Shown here: one piece after another, positions 33,201-41,335 of the stretch
Layout of the letters: every line of letters starts with the position of its first letter
Numbering within the stretch: position 1 is the first letter of the stretch
Assembly (NCBI GenBank): GCA_049177215.1
Contig: CP185379.1
Span: forward strand, 558,001 to 622,000
Direction of reading: 5' to 3'
Length of the DNA stretch: 64,000 nucleotides
Source: Pollutiaquabacter aromativorans
GTDB lineage: Bacteria; Bacteroidota; Bacteroidia; AKYH767-A; 2013-40CM-41-45
The notes under the pieces: model-generated
Database searches by the model: none
The model's input: the letters and a program-made list of their open reading frames with translations, nothing else
Told to the model about the DNA's origin: nothing
Position numbers and translations under genes: made by a program

Positions 33201-35261
33201 GTTGGTCGACTGCAGCGGTACGTTCGGAGAAGAGCTGACGGGGAAATTCGTAGAGCTGGAATAACCGAAGATATAGACGTCATTGTTCAGGTCGGTGTTC
33301 AGACCCATCATGTTCTCCTCTGTACCGGATCCACCGAGGTAGGTTCCGGCGACGAACGTCTGGTTGGTGTCCATGCGACAAACAAAGAAGTCGTTTCCGC
33401 CGTTCACACTGTTGTCGATGACACCGGATGCCGAGATGTTGGCTGCGTTCAGACCTGTGGTAAGACCGCCGAAGTACAGTTGGTTCTTTGAGGTGTTGAA
33501 CTCCATGCAAAGGATGGAGGCGCTCTGGCTGGTGGCGGAGGAGAAATAGGATGCCCATTGAAGATTACCCACTGCGTTCATCTTCTGAATGAAGCCTGCG
33601 CTGCTGCCACCGCGCGTGCTCTGACGCGGGTTCAGGGTCGGGAAATTGGTAGATGCGGTTGAGCCGCCGATGAAGAGATCGCCGTTGGCAACGTTCTGCA
33701 CCATGATCGTCGCGATGTCGGAACCGCTGCCACCGTTGTTCTTCATCCACGCCAAAGCGGAAAGGTCCTGGTTGATCTTGAAGACCAGCCAGTCGTTGCT
33801 GCCGTTGTTCGTATTGCTGGCGCCAAGGCCATACAAGGTCGAGAGGTTGGTACTGGTGGTTTGTCCGCAGATCACCACGTCGCCCGCTTCATTGATGCGC
33901 AGGTCATAGGAACCTTCGTCGCCGTTTCCGCCCAATACCGATGCCTTGATTCCGGTGCCGTTACGGTTGATTTTCAGAATGAAAATGTCGTTACCGCTTT
34001 GGCTTTGATTGTCGATGCTCGATCCGCTGAATCCGGTACCGCCAAGAAGCGGAAAGTTCGTACTGCCGGTATAGCCGGTGATGTAGAGGTTGCCGTCCGG
34101 GCCCTGCTCCATCGCGTAGGGGTTGTCGTCGTTATTACCGCCGATGTAGGTCTGCCATACCCGTGTGCCTGCCTCGCCAATGTTGACGGGTTCGAGGTAT
34201 TTGCCTACGATCATTTCCAGGTTACCATTCGCTAGCTCGTCGAACGCTCCGATCGTGATCTGATCAGTTGTGCCCACAACACGAGCGACCATATAGATCG
34301 CGCCGTCGGAAGGATCCACCCAGATACAGTGACCGTGGTTGTCGCCGGAGGAGGCTGTGTTCACCCAGGTTGCCCAACGCAAGGCGATCGGGTCGATGAT
34401 CATGGGTGCATTTACGTCGTATTCGCCAAGTTCGAAGGACAGCACGTTGTTTTCGCGTACGCGATACGCGGCTGCGATGGTTTTACGGGTCCCGTTGATC
34501 TGCTGGTACACGACCGGTGCGGGGAATTCCACCGAACCGACTGACGTCTCGAACAGGAGGCCACCGTCTTCTTTCACCTTGAGACGATCAATGCCGTCGA
34601 ATCGGATGCGGATGTCCGTCGGGCGGAAGCCCGGTTTACACACGATATCGTATTCGAGCGTGCCGTCTTCGGCCGGGTAATAGCGTACGTCCACGTTGTT
34701 ATAGACGTTGTTGTACCAGACTTCCTGATAATTGGCTACGCCGGTCGCATGACGCGAGGTGTTGCCCGTAAAGTAATTGTAGAAATCGCCGTGACGTTCG
34801 GCGCCGGAAGTTGTCATCCCGGCTGAGCGACCGACGAAGTTCATCAACCAGGTATGGCCTTTCAAACGCCCATTAAGGGGTCGGATGCGTTGCCCGTTCT
34901 GGATCTCGCGCTCCAGCAATTCACCGTCATCCATGCGTGCCTGTACGGAAGCCGGATCATAGGTGGAGATGTACATGCCTTCAGCAGTTGCCGCAGCCTG
35001 GCCGTAGGGAAAGTCGGCCCGGTAGAGCACGCGCTCTTTGAATTGTCCGCGGTTTTCCGTGAAGTAGATCTTGTGCTCATACGTATTGAGCAACTCCTTG
35101 ATCGACGGATCGATCGGGCCACCGGCTGTTTGTCCAAGCGCGGATGAAACCGAAATCAGCAGGAAGAAGCCGAAGAACAATGCGCCACTGACACTTCTGG
35201 TCAGGCGAACAATGCGATTCAAACTCGTCCCGGCATGGGCATGTAAAGGTGTGTGTGTCAT
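27276..35261 (-). CDS. Giant T9SS-secreted repeat adhesin (2661 aa)
   Basis: Domain order: signal peptide in residues 15-45 (after a 14-residue polar lead); an N-terminal beta module with 'IYFTENRGQFKERVLY' (DUF7948-like) at about 55-300; SBBP-type beta-propeller repeats at about 310-770 (GNLYITGYTGSTNFP, NDVYIFGYSSSTNFP); a GNQTICAG linker domain; and two SprB-like repeats at about 880-1030 (CNGTATGSISATSDG...AGTYTVTITD). Then come thirteen Ig/PKD-like repeats of about 75 residues at about 1032-2015, seven Cys-rich Ig-like repeats of about 71 residues at about 2016-2518, and a T9SS sorting domain at about 2575-2661 (VSAYPNPVSERATIEF). This architecture is that of long surface adhesins of gliding Bacteroidota such as SprB-like proteins. 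The terminator at 27225-27258 ends its message. The long antisense frame over the repeats is an artefact of codon use. Confidence 0.92.
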   Translation of the reverse strand: MTHTPLHAHAGTSLNRIVRLTRSVSGALFFGFFLLISVSSALGQTAGGPIDPSIKELLNTYEHKIYFTENRGQFKERVLYRADFPYGQAAATAEGMYISTYDPASVQARMDDGELLEREIQNGQRIRPLNGRLKGHTWLMNFVGRSAGMTTSGAERHGDFYNYFTGNTSRHATGVANYQEVWYNNVYNNVDVRYYPAEDGTLEYDIVCKPGFRPTDIRIRFDGIDRLKVKEDGGLLFETSVGSVEFPAPVVYQQINGTRKTIAAAYRVRENNVLSFELGEYDVNAPMIIDPIALRWATWVNTASSGDNHGHCIWVDPSDGAIYMVARVVGTTDQITIGAFDELANGNLEMIVGKYLEPVNIGEAGTRVWQTYIGGNNDDNPYAMEQGPDGNLYITGYTGSTNFPLLGGTGFSGSSIDNQSQSGNDIFILKINRNGTGIKASVLGGNGDEGSYDLRINEAGDVVICGQTTSTNLSTLYGLGASNTNNGSNDWLVFKINQDLSALAWMKNNGGSGSDIATIMVQNVANGDLFIGGSTASTNFPTLNPRQSTRGGSSAGFIQKMNAVGNLQWASYFSSATSQSASILCMEFNTSKNQLYFGGLTTGLNAANISASGVIDNSVNGGNDFFVCRMDTNQTFVAGTYLGGSGTEENMMGLNTDLNNDVYIFGYSSSTNFPVSSSPNVPLQSTNQGSSDKTFSKISSSLSTLLFSTYYGGTSNDYDPVGERGIKFSNCRIYTIVTARSNNIPLTVGALNTEKTSSTSIYEPGMVIWANPPDLLGNSITGNQTICAGAIPGDLTGSEPAYVLPTITRAGSTSSYPSLGAATTYQWQISTDSTNWSDIPGATSRDLPGTTIGALYQKTFFRRIIGGDACILAGAADQVVTVKIVTASGTVTDAACNGTATGSISATSDGESPFTYAWSNGQTSQTAINLAAGTYTVTITDNGNCTATTSFTVGEPDALDATASTTTANCSSNTGGASVTVTGGTQPYSYLWSNGASGSSISNVAGGSYSVTITDANSCTFTLPVTIPTTSIPDVNAGLDQTLTCSNASITLTATSSAPGATFAWTGGPNGASKTVTAAGTYTVTATDPASGCTASDEVNISQDIATPNVDAGTDQSLSCTITSATLTATSSTPGVTFDWVGGPSGASKTVTAAGVYTVIATNPDNGCTASDIVSVSQDISTPNVNAGADQTLTCGTTSITLTATSSTAGATFEWVGGPSGASKTVTAAGTYTVVATNPANGCTASDEVTINQDNAVPNVNAGADQTLTCTLTSITLTASSSTAGATFEWVGGPSGATKTVSAAGTYTVVATNPANGCTASDEVVVDQDIVAPGGSVVGSDETLTCTTTSITLIALSNIADATFEWVGGPSGESKTVTAAGTYTVVATNPANGCTASFTFSVGQDITQPDVNAGADQTLTCSTTSITLTATSSTSGATFEWVGGPSGAGKTVSAAGTYTVVATNPANGCTASDEVTVSQDANLPNVNAGADQTLTCTTTSITLTATSSTAGATFEWVGGPSGASKTVTAAGTYTVVATNPANGCTASDEVVVDQDIVAPGGSVVGSDETLTCTTTSITLIALSNIADATFEWVGGPSGESKTVTAAGTYTVVATNPANGCTASFTFSVGQDITQPDVNAGADQTLTCSTTSITLTATSSTSGATFEWVGGPSSASKTISAAGTYTVVATNPANGCTASDEVTVSQDANLPNVNAGADQTLTCTTTSITLTATSSTAGATFEWVGGPSGATKTVSAAGTYTVIATNPANGCTASDEVVIGQDGNLPDVNAGADQSLSCTTTSITLTATSSTAGATFAWVGGPSGASKTVTAAGTYTVVATNPANGCTASDEVVIGQDINTPNVNAGADQSLTCTTTSITLTATSSTAGATFAWVGGPSGASKTVTAAGTYTVVATDPANGCTASDEVVIGLNNNVPNANAGPDLTVGCGSGTVTLQGSSTTAGVDFSWTASNGGHIVSGGGSASPLVDEAGTYTVVVTNPTNGCTASDFMIVTETQLPNCNISGNETICQGQSTNLCVGGGYASYQWSTGATTSCISVSQAGTYTVTVTNSDGCTSSCSKTVTVTGSTNCLISGNLNICQGQTTQLCAPAGYSSYLWSNGATTQCITVNCSGNYSVTVSNGSCTSSCSVCVTVRPRPSVCITGCTRICQGQTTSLCASSGYSSYQWSNGATTRCINVSAPGTYSVVVTNGSGCTASASTTVTVGSAPSCNISGNTTICQGSSTTLCGPSGNYSYYWSNGSRNRCITVNCAGTYTLTVSNGSCSSTCSVTVTVSSAPSATITGNLRICGGQTTSLCAPSGTGYTYRWNTGSTSRCITVGTPGNYTVTVTNAAGCTRSSTVCVTSSPGISCNITGNTTICQGSSTSLCGPSSCASYRWSTGATTRCINVSTAGTYTLTVTNSGGCSSTCTATVTVAPRPSSTITGPTVIRQGCPISLCAPSGGASYRWNTGATTRCITVNCAGTYSVTVTNAAGCSSTSSICVTWYQRHHCRTVVDPKTGGVTAEVTGGIPPYTFAWSNDATESSDHTTVKHSGTVEVTVTDAEGSVVKATADVLLDLLSVSAYPNPVSERATIEFTNEGLSDKAVVSIYTLDGSLVTELYNDEAMSKHLYRVTWDAADIAPGVYVYRIVCGSKSFEGKLTVQH
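27715..29215 (-). repeat. Seven Cys-rich Ig-like coding repeats
   Basis: Seven units of about 71 codons, each with the pattern ISGN-x-x-ICQG(Q/S)-x-T-x-LC, SSYxWSNGATTRCI-V, GTYSVTVTN, GC-x-SxCS-VTV. Four or more conserved Cys per unit suggest disulfides that stiffen the stalk. Unit identity is moderate, so this array is older than the neighbouring one. Confidence 0.9.
29215..32165 (-). repeat. Thirteen Ig/PKD-like coding repeats with higher-order duplication
   Basis: Units of about 75 codons with the consensus NVNAGADQTLTCTTTSITLT, then ATSSTAGATFEWVGGPSGAS, KTVTAAGTYTVVATNP and GCTASDEV. The last unit (nearest 29215) is divergent. A block of three units is duplicated with 678-bp spacing: the landmark ACTACAGAGC is at 30571 and again at 31249. 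The copies are nearly identical at DNA level, so the duplication is recent. Confidence 0.9.
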
Positions 35262-35542
35262 GGTATGAATAGTTAGAGGGTAGGCGAACTGGATGAGTTT
35301 CGGTGGGAGATCCGAAAATGTTTCAACTAAAATTTATCAATTTTCAAAAATATGACACTTCATAATAACTATAGATTTAATCGGGTTAATTCTGATAATG
35401 GGTTATTCAAATTTTGGCCAACCTCCGGAAAAGCTTGGTAAATGCGGGTTTCAGAAGATCTCGTGTTACTTCGAGTGCTTAAGGATTGTTCATTTACTGT
35501 TAATTAAATTCCATAAAATCATCCATAAATATTACTGCCTGC
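35262..35542. other. Upstream region of giant adhesin, no gene
   Basis: An AT-rich leader/promoter region. No exact TAnnTTTG box was found; the segment TTGAAAATTGATAAATTTTAG on the minus strand (about 35321-35341) is the closest candidate. No heptamer array is present here, unlike most other gaps. Confidence 0.5.
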
Positions 35543-35574
35543 AAAAAAAAGCCCGGTCATTGGATGGCCGGGTT
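35543..35574 (-). terminator. Intrinsic terminator of DUF4199 gene
   Basis: On the minus strand AACCCGGCCATCCAATGACCGGGC folds into a stem (CCCGGCCA with TGACCGGG, one mismatch) followed by eight T. It lies about 25 bases after the DUF4199 stop. Confidence 0.85.
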
Positions 35575-35597
35575 GAAAGAGGTTGGATGATTTGTAC

Positions 35598-36122
35598 TTA
35601 AGTCCGTTTCAAGAGCCAGGCGCCGACGAGGCTTACCACGAATCCCGCCGGAACCAGGGTGAAGAATACGACACCGGCCTGGAATGCGCTGTTTTTATAG
35701 CGTTCTCCGCTCTGTTTCCATTCCTCTTCGAATTGTTGTAGTCGTGAGGCGGCTGCCTCAGGCGAAGGAGCACCGGATCGGATAAGTTCAACCTGGTGAG
35801 CGTAGTATTTTTTCAACCAGGCATCACCTCGGATCTCGAAAAAGGCCCAGTTCATGAAAAAGAACAGGATACCGGCAGCCAGCGTGATGGTGGCGCCCGT
35901 CCGGAATGCTTGTCCAAATGTGATCTTTCCGCCCTGCTCTTTATTCCGTTTATGAAGAATGCCCAGCACGAGGAGGATCATCGAGACAAACAAACCGATA
36001 TAGCCCAGCCAAACACTGAGGTGTTGATTCGATCCTTCCACCCAGAGCAGGGAAGTTCCCAGGAAGGTGAAGAGCAGGACTATGCTGATCCAGATGCCGT
36101 ACCGTAAAGCTGCGTTTTTCAT
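35598..36122 (-). CDS. DUF4199 membrane protein
   Basis: 174 residues with four membrane helices (near 9-29, 37-56, 77-97 and 148-170). Between helices 3 and 4 is a soluble segment rich in Glu, Gln and Lys (PSPEAAASRLQQFEEEWKQS). The sequence around KITFGQAFRTGATITLAAGI and the order of helices match the DUF4199 family, which is common in Bacteroidota and has no known function. Single gene with its own terminator. It is divergent from the Asp-box protein gene at 36212 with about 90 bases between starts. Confidence 0.85.
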   Translation of the reverse strand: MKNAALRYGIWISIVLLFTFLGTSLLWVEGSNQHLSVWLGYIGLFVSMILLVLGILHKRNKEQGGKITFGQAFRTGATITLAAGILFFFMNWAFFEIRGDAWLKKYYAHQVELIRSGAPSPEAAASRLQQFEEEWKQSGERYKNSAFQAGVVFFTLVPAGFVVSLVGAWLLKRT

Positions 36123-36211
36123 TCTTTCATTCGTTAAAGTTGAAAGGTAACTAACCCTTTATCGGCTTCAAAATTCGCTTATTTTCTTATTTTCGGCATT
36201 CACAATCGACC

Positions 36212-39175
36212 ATGAACCTGAACCAACTGATTCTCCTGGTGTGTGCGCTCTTGCAGAGCGTTCATGTCCAGGCTCAAGCACAAGCGATCTATCCGGCTAC
36301 ACCTGCCAAAGAGCGTCTGGAAGGCATTGCAAGGCGTACCCGCCTGACCGATGAATCCCTTTTTAAAAACCTGCCCCTTCGCAACATCGGCCCCACCATC
36401 ATGAGCGGCCGTGCTGTCGATCTGGAGGTCAACCCGGAAGATCCGAATGAATTCTATGTCGCCTATGCTTCCGGCGGCCTCTGGCATACGAATAACAACG
36501 GACAGTCGTTCGAGCCTTTGTTCGACCAGGAAGACGTGATGACGATCGGCGACTTCGCGGTCGATTGGAAGACGCGTCACATCTGGCTGGGAACCGGTGA
36601 GGTGAACAGCAGCCGGAGCTCGTACTCAGGAGTAGGGATGTTTTTCAGCGCCGACAGCGGCAAGACCTGGCAGCAGCGTGGTTTGCCGGAATCGCACCAC
36701 ATCGGCAAGGTCTTGTTGCATCCGAACGATCCGAAGACCGTCTGGGTTGCTGCACTGGGTCATTTGTATTCTCCCAATGCGGAACGAGGTGTTTATAAGA
36801 CCACCGATGGCGGGACGAATTGGCAACGCGTGCTCTCGGGGGATGATACCACCGGCGCGGTCGATCTGGTGATGGATCCCTCCAACGCTTCCATTCTCTA
36901 TGCTACTCTATGGCACCGGGATCGTCGCGCCTGGAATTTTGTGGAGTCGGGCGCGACTTCCGCGATCTATAAAAGTGTGGATGGAGGAGAACACTGGAAC
37001 AGGATATCCGGAGGTGAGAGCGGTTTTCCTTCGGGCCCCGGTGTTGGGCGCATTGGACTGGCGATCTCGCAACAACATCCGAATGTCTTGTACGCAGTCC
37101 TCGATAACCAGGAACGCAGCAAGGAAGAAGAACCGCGCGATACCGCGAAGATCGAAGCCCGGGACCTCCGGGAGATTTCCAAAGAACGGTTTCTCGCGCT
37201 CAACGATGCGAAGCTGGAAAAATTCCTGCGCAACAACGGATTCCCGGAAAAGTATACCGCTGCGGTAGTCAAAGAACTGGTGAAGTCGGATTCGATCAAG
37301 ACCTCGGCGATCACCGATTACCTGAACGACGCCAACAACTCGCTCTTCGATACACCGATCATCGGCCTTGAGATCTACCGAAGCGAAGATGCAGGCAAGA
37401 CGTGGAAGAAGACGCATACCGCGCGCCTGAAGAATGTCGTTTACACCTATGGTTACTACTTCGGTCGGATAGCCGTTTCTCCGATCGATGATAACCGCAT
37501 TGCGGTATGCGGCCTGCCGTTGATCTTCTCGACGGACGGCGGCAAGTCGTTCAAGCCGATCGACGGTGACAATGTGCACGGCGACCATCACGCGGTCTGG
37601 ATGAGCGCCAAACGCCCCGGACACATGATCATTTGCAACGACGGAGGATTGAACATCACCTACGACGAAGGCAAACACTGGTTCAAGGCCAATACGCCGC
37701 CGGTCGGACAGTTCTATCATGTCACGGTGGACATGGCAACGCCTTACAATGTGTACGGTGGGTTACAGGATAATGGTGTTTGGACGGGCTCTTCATCGAC
37801 AACGCCTTCCACCGAATGGCACGCCAGCGGAAGCTATCCGTACAAGTTTCTGATGGGCGGCGACGGGATGCAAACGCAGGTCGACTACCGCGACAATGCC
37901 ACCCTCTACACCGGTTTTCAATTTGGATATTACTACAAGCTGAACAAGAATCAACCGGATGGCGCACAGTCGATCCAGCCGCAGAACGACCTGGGAGAAC
38001 CCAACTTCCGTTTCAACTGGCAAACGCCGATCTGCCTGTCCCGCCATAATCAGGACATTCTCTACTTCGGATCCAACCGCTTCCATCGCTCGATGAATCC
38101 TACGGAGCCCCTCAAGACTTTGTCCGGCGACCTTACACGAAATGACAGGAAGGGAGATGTTCCCTACAACACGATTACTACGATTGCTGAATCTTCGAAA
38201 CGATTCGGTTTGTTGTACCTCGGCACGGACGATGGCCTCTGCTGGATCAGCAAAGACGATGGTTATACCTGGTCGAAAATTTCGGACGGACTTCCGCAGC
38301 AGTTGTGGGTGAGCCGGGTGGAACCTTCGTCGCACCAGGAAGGCCGTGTTTACGTCAGCCTCAACGGGTATCGTTTCGATCACTTCCTGCCCTACGTGTA
38401 CGTCAGCGAGGATTTTGGTGCCTCCTGGAAAGCGATCGCCAATGGCCTTCCTGCTGAGCCGGTCAACGTGGTGCGGGAGGATCCCAGCGATGAGAATATC
38501 CTCTATGTCGGAACGGATAATGGAGTGTATGTTTCCCTCGACCGCGGAGCCAACTGGATGAACCTGACTCCCGGCCTCCCGCGCACCGCCGTACACGACC
38601 TGGTCGTGCATCCACGCGATCCGGAACTGGTGATCGGTACCCACGGCCGCAGCATCTTCATTCTGCCTTTGACCGATGTACGTGCGTTGACCGACAGCCT
38701 CCGGAAATCACCGATCGCTTTCCTGCACGCGGAGCCGGTCAACTACCAGGCAAGTTGGGGCAGGCGTCCTGACGAGTTCTCGGATCCTTCCGCGCCTTCC
38801 GCCGCCTGGGCTTACTTTGCGCAGTCTTCCGGTACGACCAGGATCCGACTCATCAGTAAGGCGGGTGTTTTGTTGAAGGAAGTCAGCGATTCCGCTGAAG
38901 CGGGTGTTAATTATGTCACGAATGATCTTAGTCTGGACGGAGCGACAGCCAAGAAACTGGAAGCGGAATGCCGGAAGTCGAAGAAGGATGCTGCCTTCCG
39001 GATCCTGCCCGGAAAAGATGACGGTAAGTACTACCTTGTTCCGGGTGATTATAAACTGACTTTTACCGATGCAAACGGACACTCGGTAGAAGGTAAGTTC
39101 GAAGTAAAGGATCCGTCAGCGAAAAAAGAATCCGGTGTTCCGGATCCCGAATCCGTCGGACCTCCTGGAAAATGA
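36212..39175 (+). CDS. Exported Asp-box (VPS10/sortilin-like) propeller protein
   Basis: 987 residues with signal peptide MNLNQLILLVCALLQSVHVQ (cut near AQAQ). At least nine Asp-box motifs are spread over residues 90-800: TNNNGQSFEPL, SADSGKTWQQR, TTDGGTNWQRV, SVDGGEHWNRI, SEDAGKTWKKT, STDGGKSFKPI, SKDDGYTWSKI, SEDFGASWKAI, SLDRGANWMNL. NIGPTIMSGRAVDLEVNP near 50-70 is typical of the large Bacteroidota group called glycosyl hydrolase/VPS10-domain proteins. The C-terminal 150 residues form a separate small beta domain and end in a Pro-rich tail (DPESVGPPGK). There is no T9SS domain, so it is probably periplasmic. No reaction can be assigned. It shares a bidirectional terminator with the next gene. 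Confidence 0.9.
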   Translation: MNLNQLILLVCALLQSVHVQAQAQAIYPATPAKERLEGIARRTRLTDESLFKNLPLRNIGPTIMSGRAVDLEVNPEDPNEFYVAYASGGLWHTNNNGQSFEPLFDQEDVMTIGDFAVDWKTRHIWLGTGEVNSSRSSYSGVGMFFSADSGKTWQQRGLPESHHIGKVLLHPNDPKTVWVAALGHLYSPNAERGVYKTTDGGTNWQRVLSGDDTTGAVDLVMDPSNASILYATLWHRDRRAWNFVESGATSAIYKSVDGGEHWNRISGGESGFPSGPGVGRIGLAISQQHPNVLYAVLDNQERSKEEEPRDTAKIEARDLREISKERFLALNDAKLEKFLRNNGFPEKYTAAVVKELVKSDSIKTSAITDYLNDANNSLFDTPIIGLEIYRSEDAGKTWKKTHTARLKNVVYTYGYYFGRIAVSPIDDNRIAVCGLPLIFSTDGGKSFKPIDGDNVHGDHHAVWMSAKRPGHMIICNDGGLNITYDEGKHWFKANTPPVGQFYHVTVDMATPYNVYGGLQDNGVWTGSSSTTPSTEWHASGSYPYKFLMGGDGMQTQVDYRDNATLYTGFQFGYYYKLNKNQPDGAQSIQPQNDLGEPNFRFNWQTPICLSRHNQDILYFGSNRFHRSMNPTEPLKTLSGDLTRNDRKGDVPYNTITTIAESSKRFGLLYLGTDDGLCWISKDDGYTWSKISDGLPQQLWVSRVEPSSHQEGRVYVSLNGYRFDHFLPYVYVSEDFGASWKAIANGLPAEPVNVVREDPSDENILYVGTDNGVYVSLDRGANWMNLTPGLPRTAVHDLVVHPRDPELVIGTHGRSIFILPLTDVRALTDSLRKSPIAFLHAEPVNYQASWGRRPDEFSDPSAPSAAWAYFAQSSGTTRIRLISKAGVLLKEVSDSAEAGVNYVTNDLSLDGATAKKLEAECRKSKKDAAFRILPGKDDGKYYLVPGDYKLTFTDANGHSVEGKFEVKDPSAKKESGVPDPESVGPPGK

Positions 39176-39204
39176 GCTTGAGTGAAGCTCAGTGATGTGA
39201 GAAA

Positions 39205-39250
39205 AATCAAAAGCGGGAAGTGATCGAAAGATCGCTTCCCGCTTTTGATT
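39205..39250. terminator. Bidirectional terminator with GAAA tetraloop
   Basis: A 21-bp stem, 39205-39225 against 39230-39250, with one G-T wobble and loop GAAA. The outer ends (AATCAAAAGC and GCTTTTGATT) give short A/T runs for both convergent genes, which end at 39175 and 39277. Confidence 0.93.
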
Positions 39251-39276
39251 GATGCGGTATTGGAAAGCGCGAGTCG

Positions 39277-40698
39277 TTACTTTCCTTTTTTCGCCTTCCG
39301 GTCGTTTTCAATGAAGTCGCGCAGCTTGGGAACATCCAGGCGTTTGGCGATGATGCGCTTTTCCGAATCCAGCAGGTAGATGACGGGCGTGGAGTAGATG
39401 TCGTAGAAATCCCGGAAGCGGGTGTTGTTGTAGAGATCCGATACGTTGATCCACTTCAACTTGTGATCACGGATGAACTGCTTCCAAAGCTCAATGTCGG
39501 ATTCGATACCGACGGAAAACACCTCGACACCGGACGTCTTCACAGAATCGTAGTAGGCGCCAAGCTCCGGGATTTCCTTTTTGCAATGACTGCAGGTCGG
39601 ATCCCAGAAAACCAGTACGGTATATTCCGCCTTGATGTCATACAGGCGATGCATCTTGAAGGATGTGTCGGGCATGACCAGGTCCTTCGCGGGAGTGCCG
39701 AGAATATTCGGCTTGATCTTCATGACCCGCTCGTGGATCTTGGCCTTGAGGGTGCTGTCGGCCCAATAGGCTTCGTTGGTGAGGTAGTAGTGCTCCGCGA
39801 TGTGCACGAATACTTTGTCGTACCCCATGATGTTCGAGGTCTCGTAATAGTTGGCGAGTGTGGCGACGCAGTACTTGAAGACTTCCTTGTTGGCGCGGGA
39901 ACGGATGATGATCGTATCGACGGCCGGAATGATGGAGTCGGGCAGGGGAACGGTCAATTGTTGCGTGTAGGTCTTGATCTTGGTTTGCAACAAGGGTGTG
40001 CGCAACAGGCGGTCGTCGCTGAAATCGACATTGTCGAGGTAGTGCCCCTTGTAATAACGCAACTGAAAGGTCGAATCGGTGATCACGCCGTTCGCGTCCT
40101 TCGGCGGTTCGGGCGGCTCGGGCTCCTGCATGGTCCGGATGATCTTTGCCATGAAGCTTTTCGGATGGTCCGCGGCCAGTTTGAGGCGATACTCTTTCAC
40201 CTCTTTGTCCATGTCGGTGATCAGCTTCCGCAAGTAGGTCGTGCTGTCCTTGTTATCCTTGTTGGCGTCGAGTCGGGCTTTGACAGCCTGCGACTCCATT
40301 GACTTCTGGATGATGAAACGCTGGTGCCCGTTGAAGATCTCATTCTCCGGCGAGCCGGTCACTTTCATGTGCGAGATGTAATCCAGGGTGTCCGTCTCGA
40401 TCGTGAAGTGCTGGTCGTTCTTGTCGACCAGGACCTCAAAGTAAGTCTTGTTCGGAAGGACGATCAGGTAAATGCCGCCCTCGAGCGGATCTTTTCCTTT
40501 GAAGGTCATCCAGCCGTTCGCATCGGTGCGCACCGTGTCTTTTACATACTGCTTATCTCCGAAGTGATTGCCCAGATAACAGACCGTATCGCGTAGTCCG
40601 TTGATGTGGACCTTGATCTCGTAACCGCTGCCGGCTGCCAGGGTGCGCAGCGGAGATAAAAGCGCCGTCAGGAGCGTCAGTAAAAGGAGTCGTTTCAT
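39277..40698 (-). CDS. Thioredoxin-like (TlpA/AhpC type) periplasmic protein with DUF4369
   Basis: 473 residues with signal peptide MKRLLLLTLLTALLSPLRTL. Residues 25-110 are a DUF4369-type beta domain (EIKVHINGLRDTVCYLGNHF). Residues 120-330 are mainly helical with a DUF5106-like middle (YYLTNEAYWADSTL). The C-terminal 135 residues are a thioredoxin fold with the redox pair CSHCKK near residue 367 (LVFWDPTCSHCKKEIPELGA) and the cis-Pro in STPVIYLL. Such proteins work as periplasmic or outer-membrane-linked thiol oxidoreductases. Partners are unknown. The signal lacks a lipobox Cys, so it should be soluble or periplasmic. A -7 box lies at 40750-40743. Confidence 0.92.
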   Translation of the reverse strand: MKRLLLLTLLTALLSPLRTLAAGSGYEIKVHINGLRDTVCYLGNHFGDKQYVKDTVRTDANGWMTFKGKDPLEGGIYLIVLPNKTYFEVLVDKNDQHFTIETDTLDYISHMKVTGSPENEIFNGHQRFIIQKSMESQAVKARLDANKDNKDSTTYLRKLITDMDKEVKEYRLKLAADHPKSFMAKIIRTMQEPEPPEPPKDANGVITDSTFQLRYYKGHYLDNVDFSDDRLLRTPLLQTKIKTYTQQLTVPLPDSIIPAVDTIIIRSRANKEVFKYCVATLANYYETSNIMGYDKVFVHIAEHYYLTNEAYWADSTLKAKIHERVMKIKPNILGTPAKDLVMPDTSFKMHRLYDIKAEYTVLVFWDPTCSHCKKEIPELGAYYDSVKTSGVEVFSVGIESDIELWKQFIRDHKLKWINVSDLYNNTRFRDFYDIYSTPVIYLLDSEKRIIAKRLDVPKLRDFIENDRKAKKGK

Positions 40699-40742
40699 AC
40701 CGAAGGAGTTGTACGTAATTGGATCAGGGAGTTGCAGACCGG

Positions 40743-40750
40743 CAAAAATA
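40743..40750 (-). promoter_or_regulatory. Putative -7 box of thioredoxin-like gene
   Basis: TATTTTTG on the minus strand fits TAnnTTTG, about 44 bases before the ATG at 40698. Confidence 0.5.
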
Positions 40751-40782
40751 AGGCCGGAAGATGAAAAAAGAGGGTAGATTTC

Positions 40783-41335
40783 AGTTGGCGGTAGGCAAGG
40801 GGCGGTGGCAGTAGGCAGTAGGCGGTTGGCAGTTGCAGTAAGAGGGAATTTTGTTTATCCTATTGTATTGAAAAACAAGTATTTGCAAATATTTTACAAA
40901 CTGCAATTCCGCCTGACAGATGGTGGGCAATGAAACAAATGCTAAAGTTCACCCGACGGACTAAGAAATGGCCTTACAGCATCCACTAAGCAAAAAGGAT
41001 AGCGTCAAGACGGAGTGCCCAAACTCGAATCCGGGAGGTGATGGGGTTAGCGGTAAAAAGAACTGGTAAGTGGTAACTAGTAACTGGTAACTTGTAATTG
41101 GTAACTAGTAACTGGTAACTAGTTACCCGATGCCCAAATCTATTCGCTAATTATTATTCACTATTCACTCTTTGCTATTCGCTATTCGCTATTCGCTATT
41201 CGCTATTCGCTATTCACTATTCACTCTTTACTATTCGCTATTCGCTATTCACTATTCACTATTCACTATTCGCTATTCACTATTCACTGTTCACTGTTTA
41301 CTGTCCACTGTTCACTGTTCACTATTCCACTCCCC
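40783..41335. repeat. Three heptamer arrays, gene-free gap
   Basis: The gap between the thioredoxin-like gene and hppD carries a GGCAGTA-type array (about 40790-40845), a GTAACTA/GTAACTG array (about 41066-41125) and the longest array of the window, about 25 copies of TATTCGC/TATTCAC/TGTTCAC (41155-41331), which ends 5 bases from the hppD stop. The segment 40850-41050 is AT-rich and holds nothing I recognise. Confidence 0.9.

Noticed and set aside
41010..41040. T-arm-like string ACTCGAATCCGGGAG considered as a tRNA
   Set aside because: No acceptor, D or anticodon stems around it.
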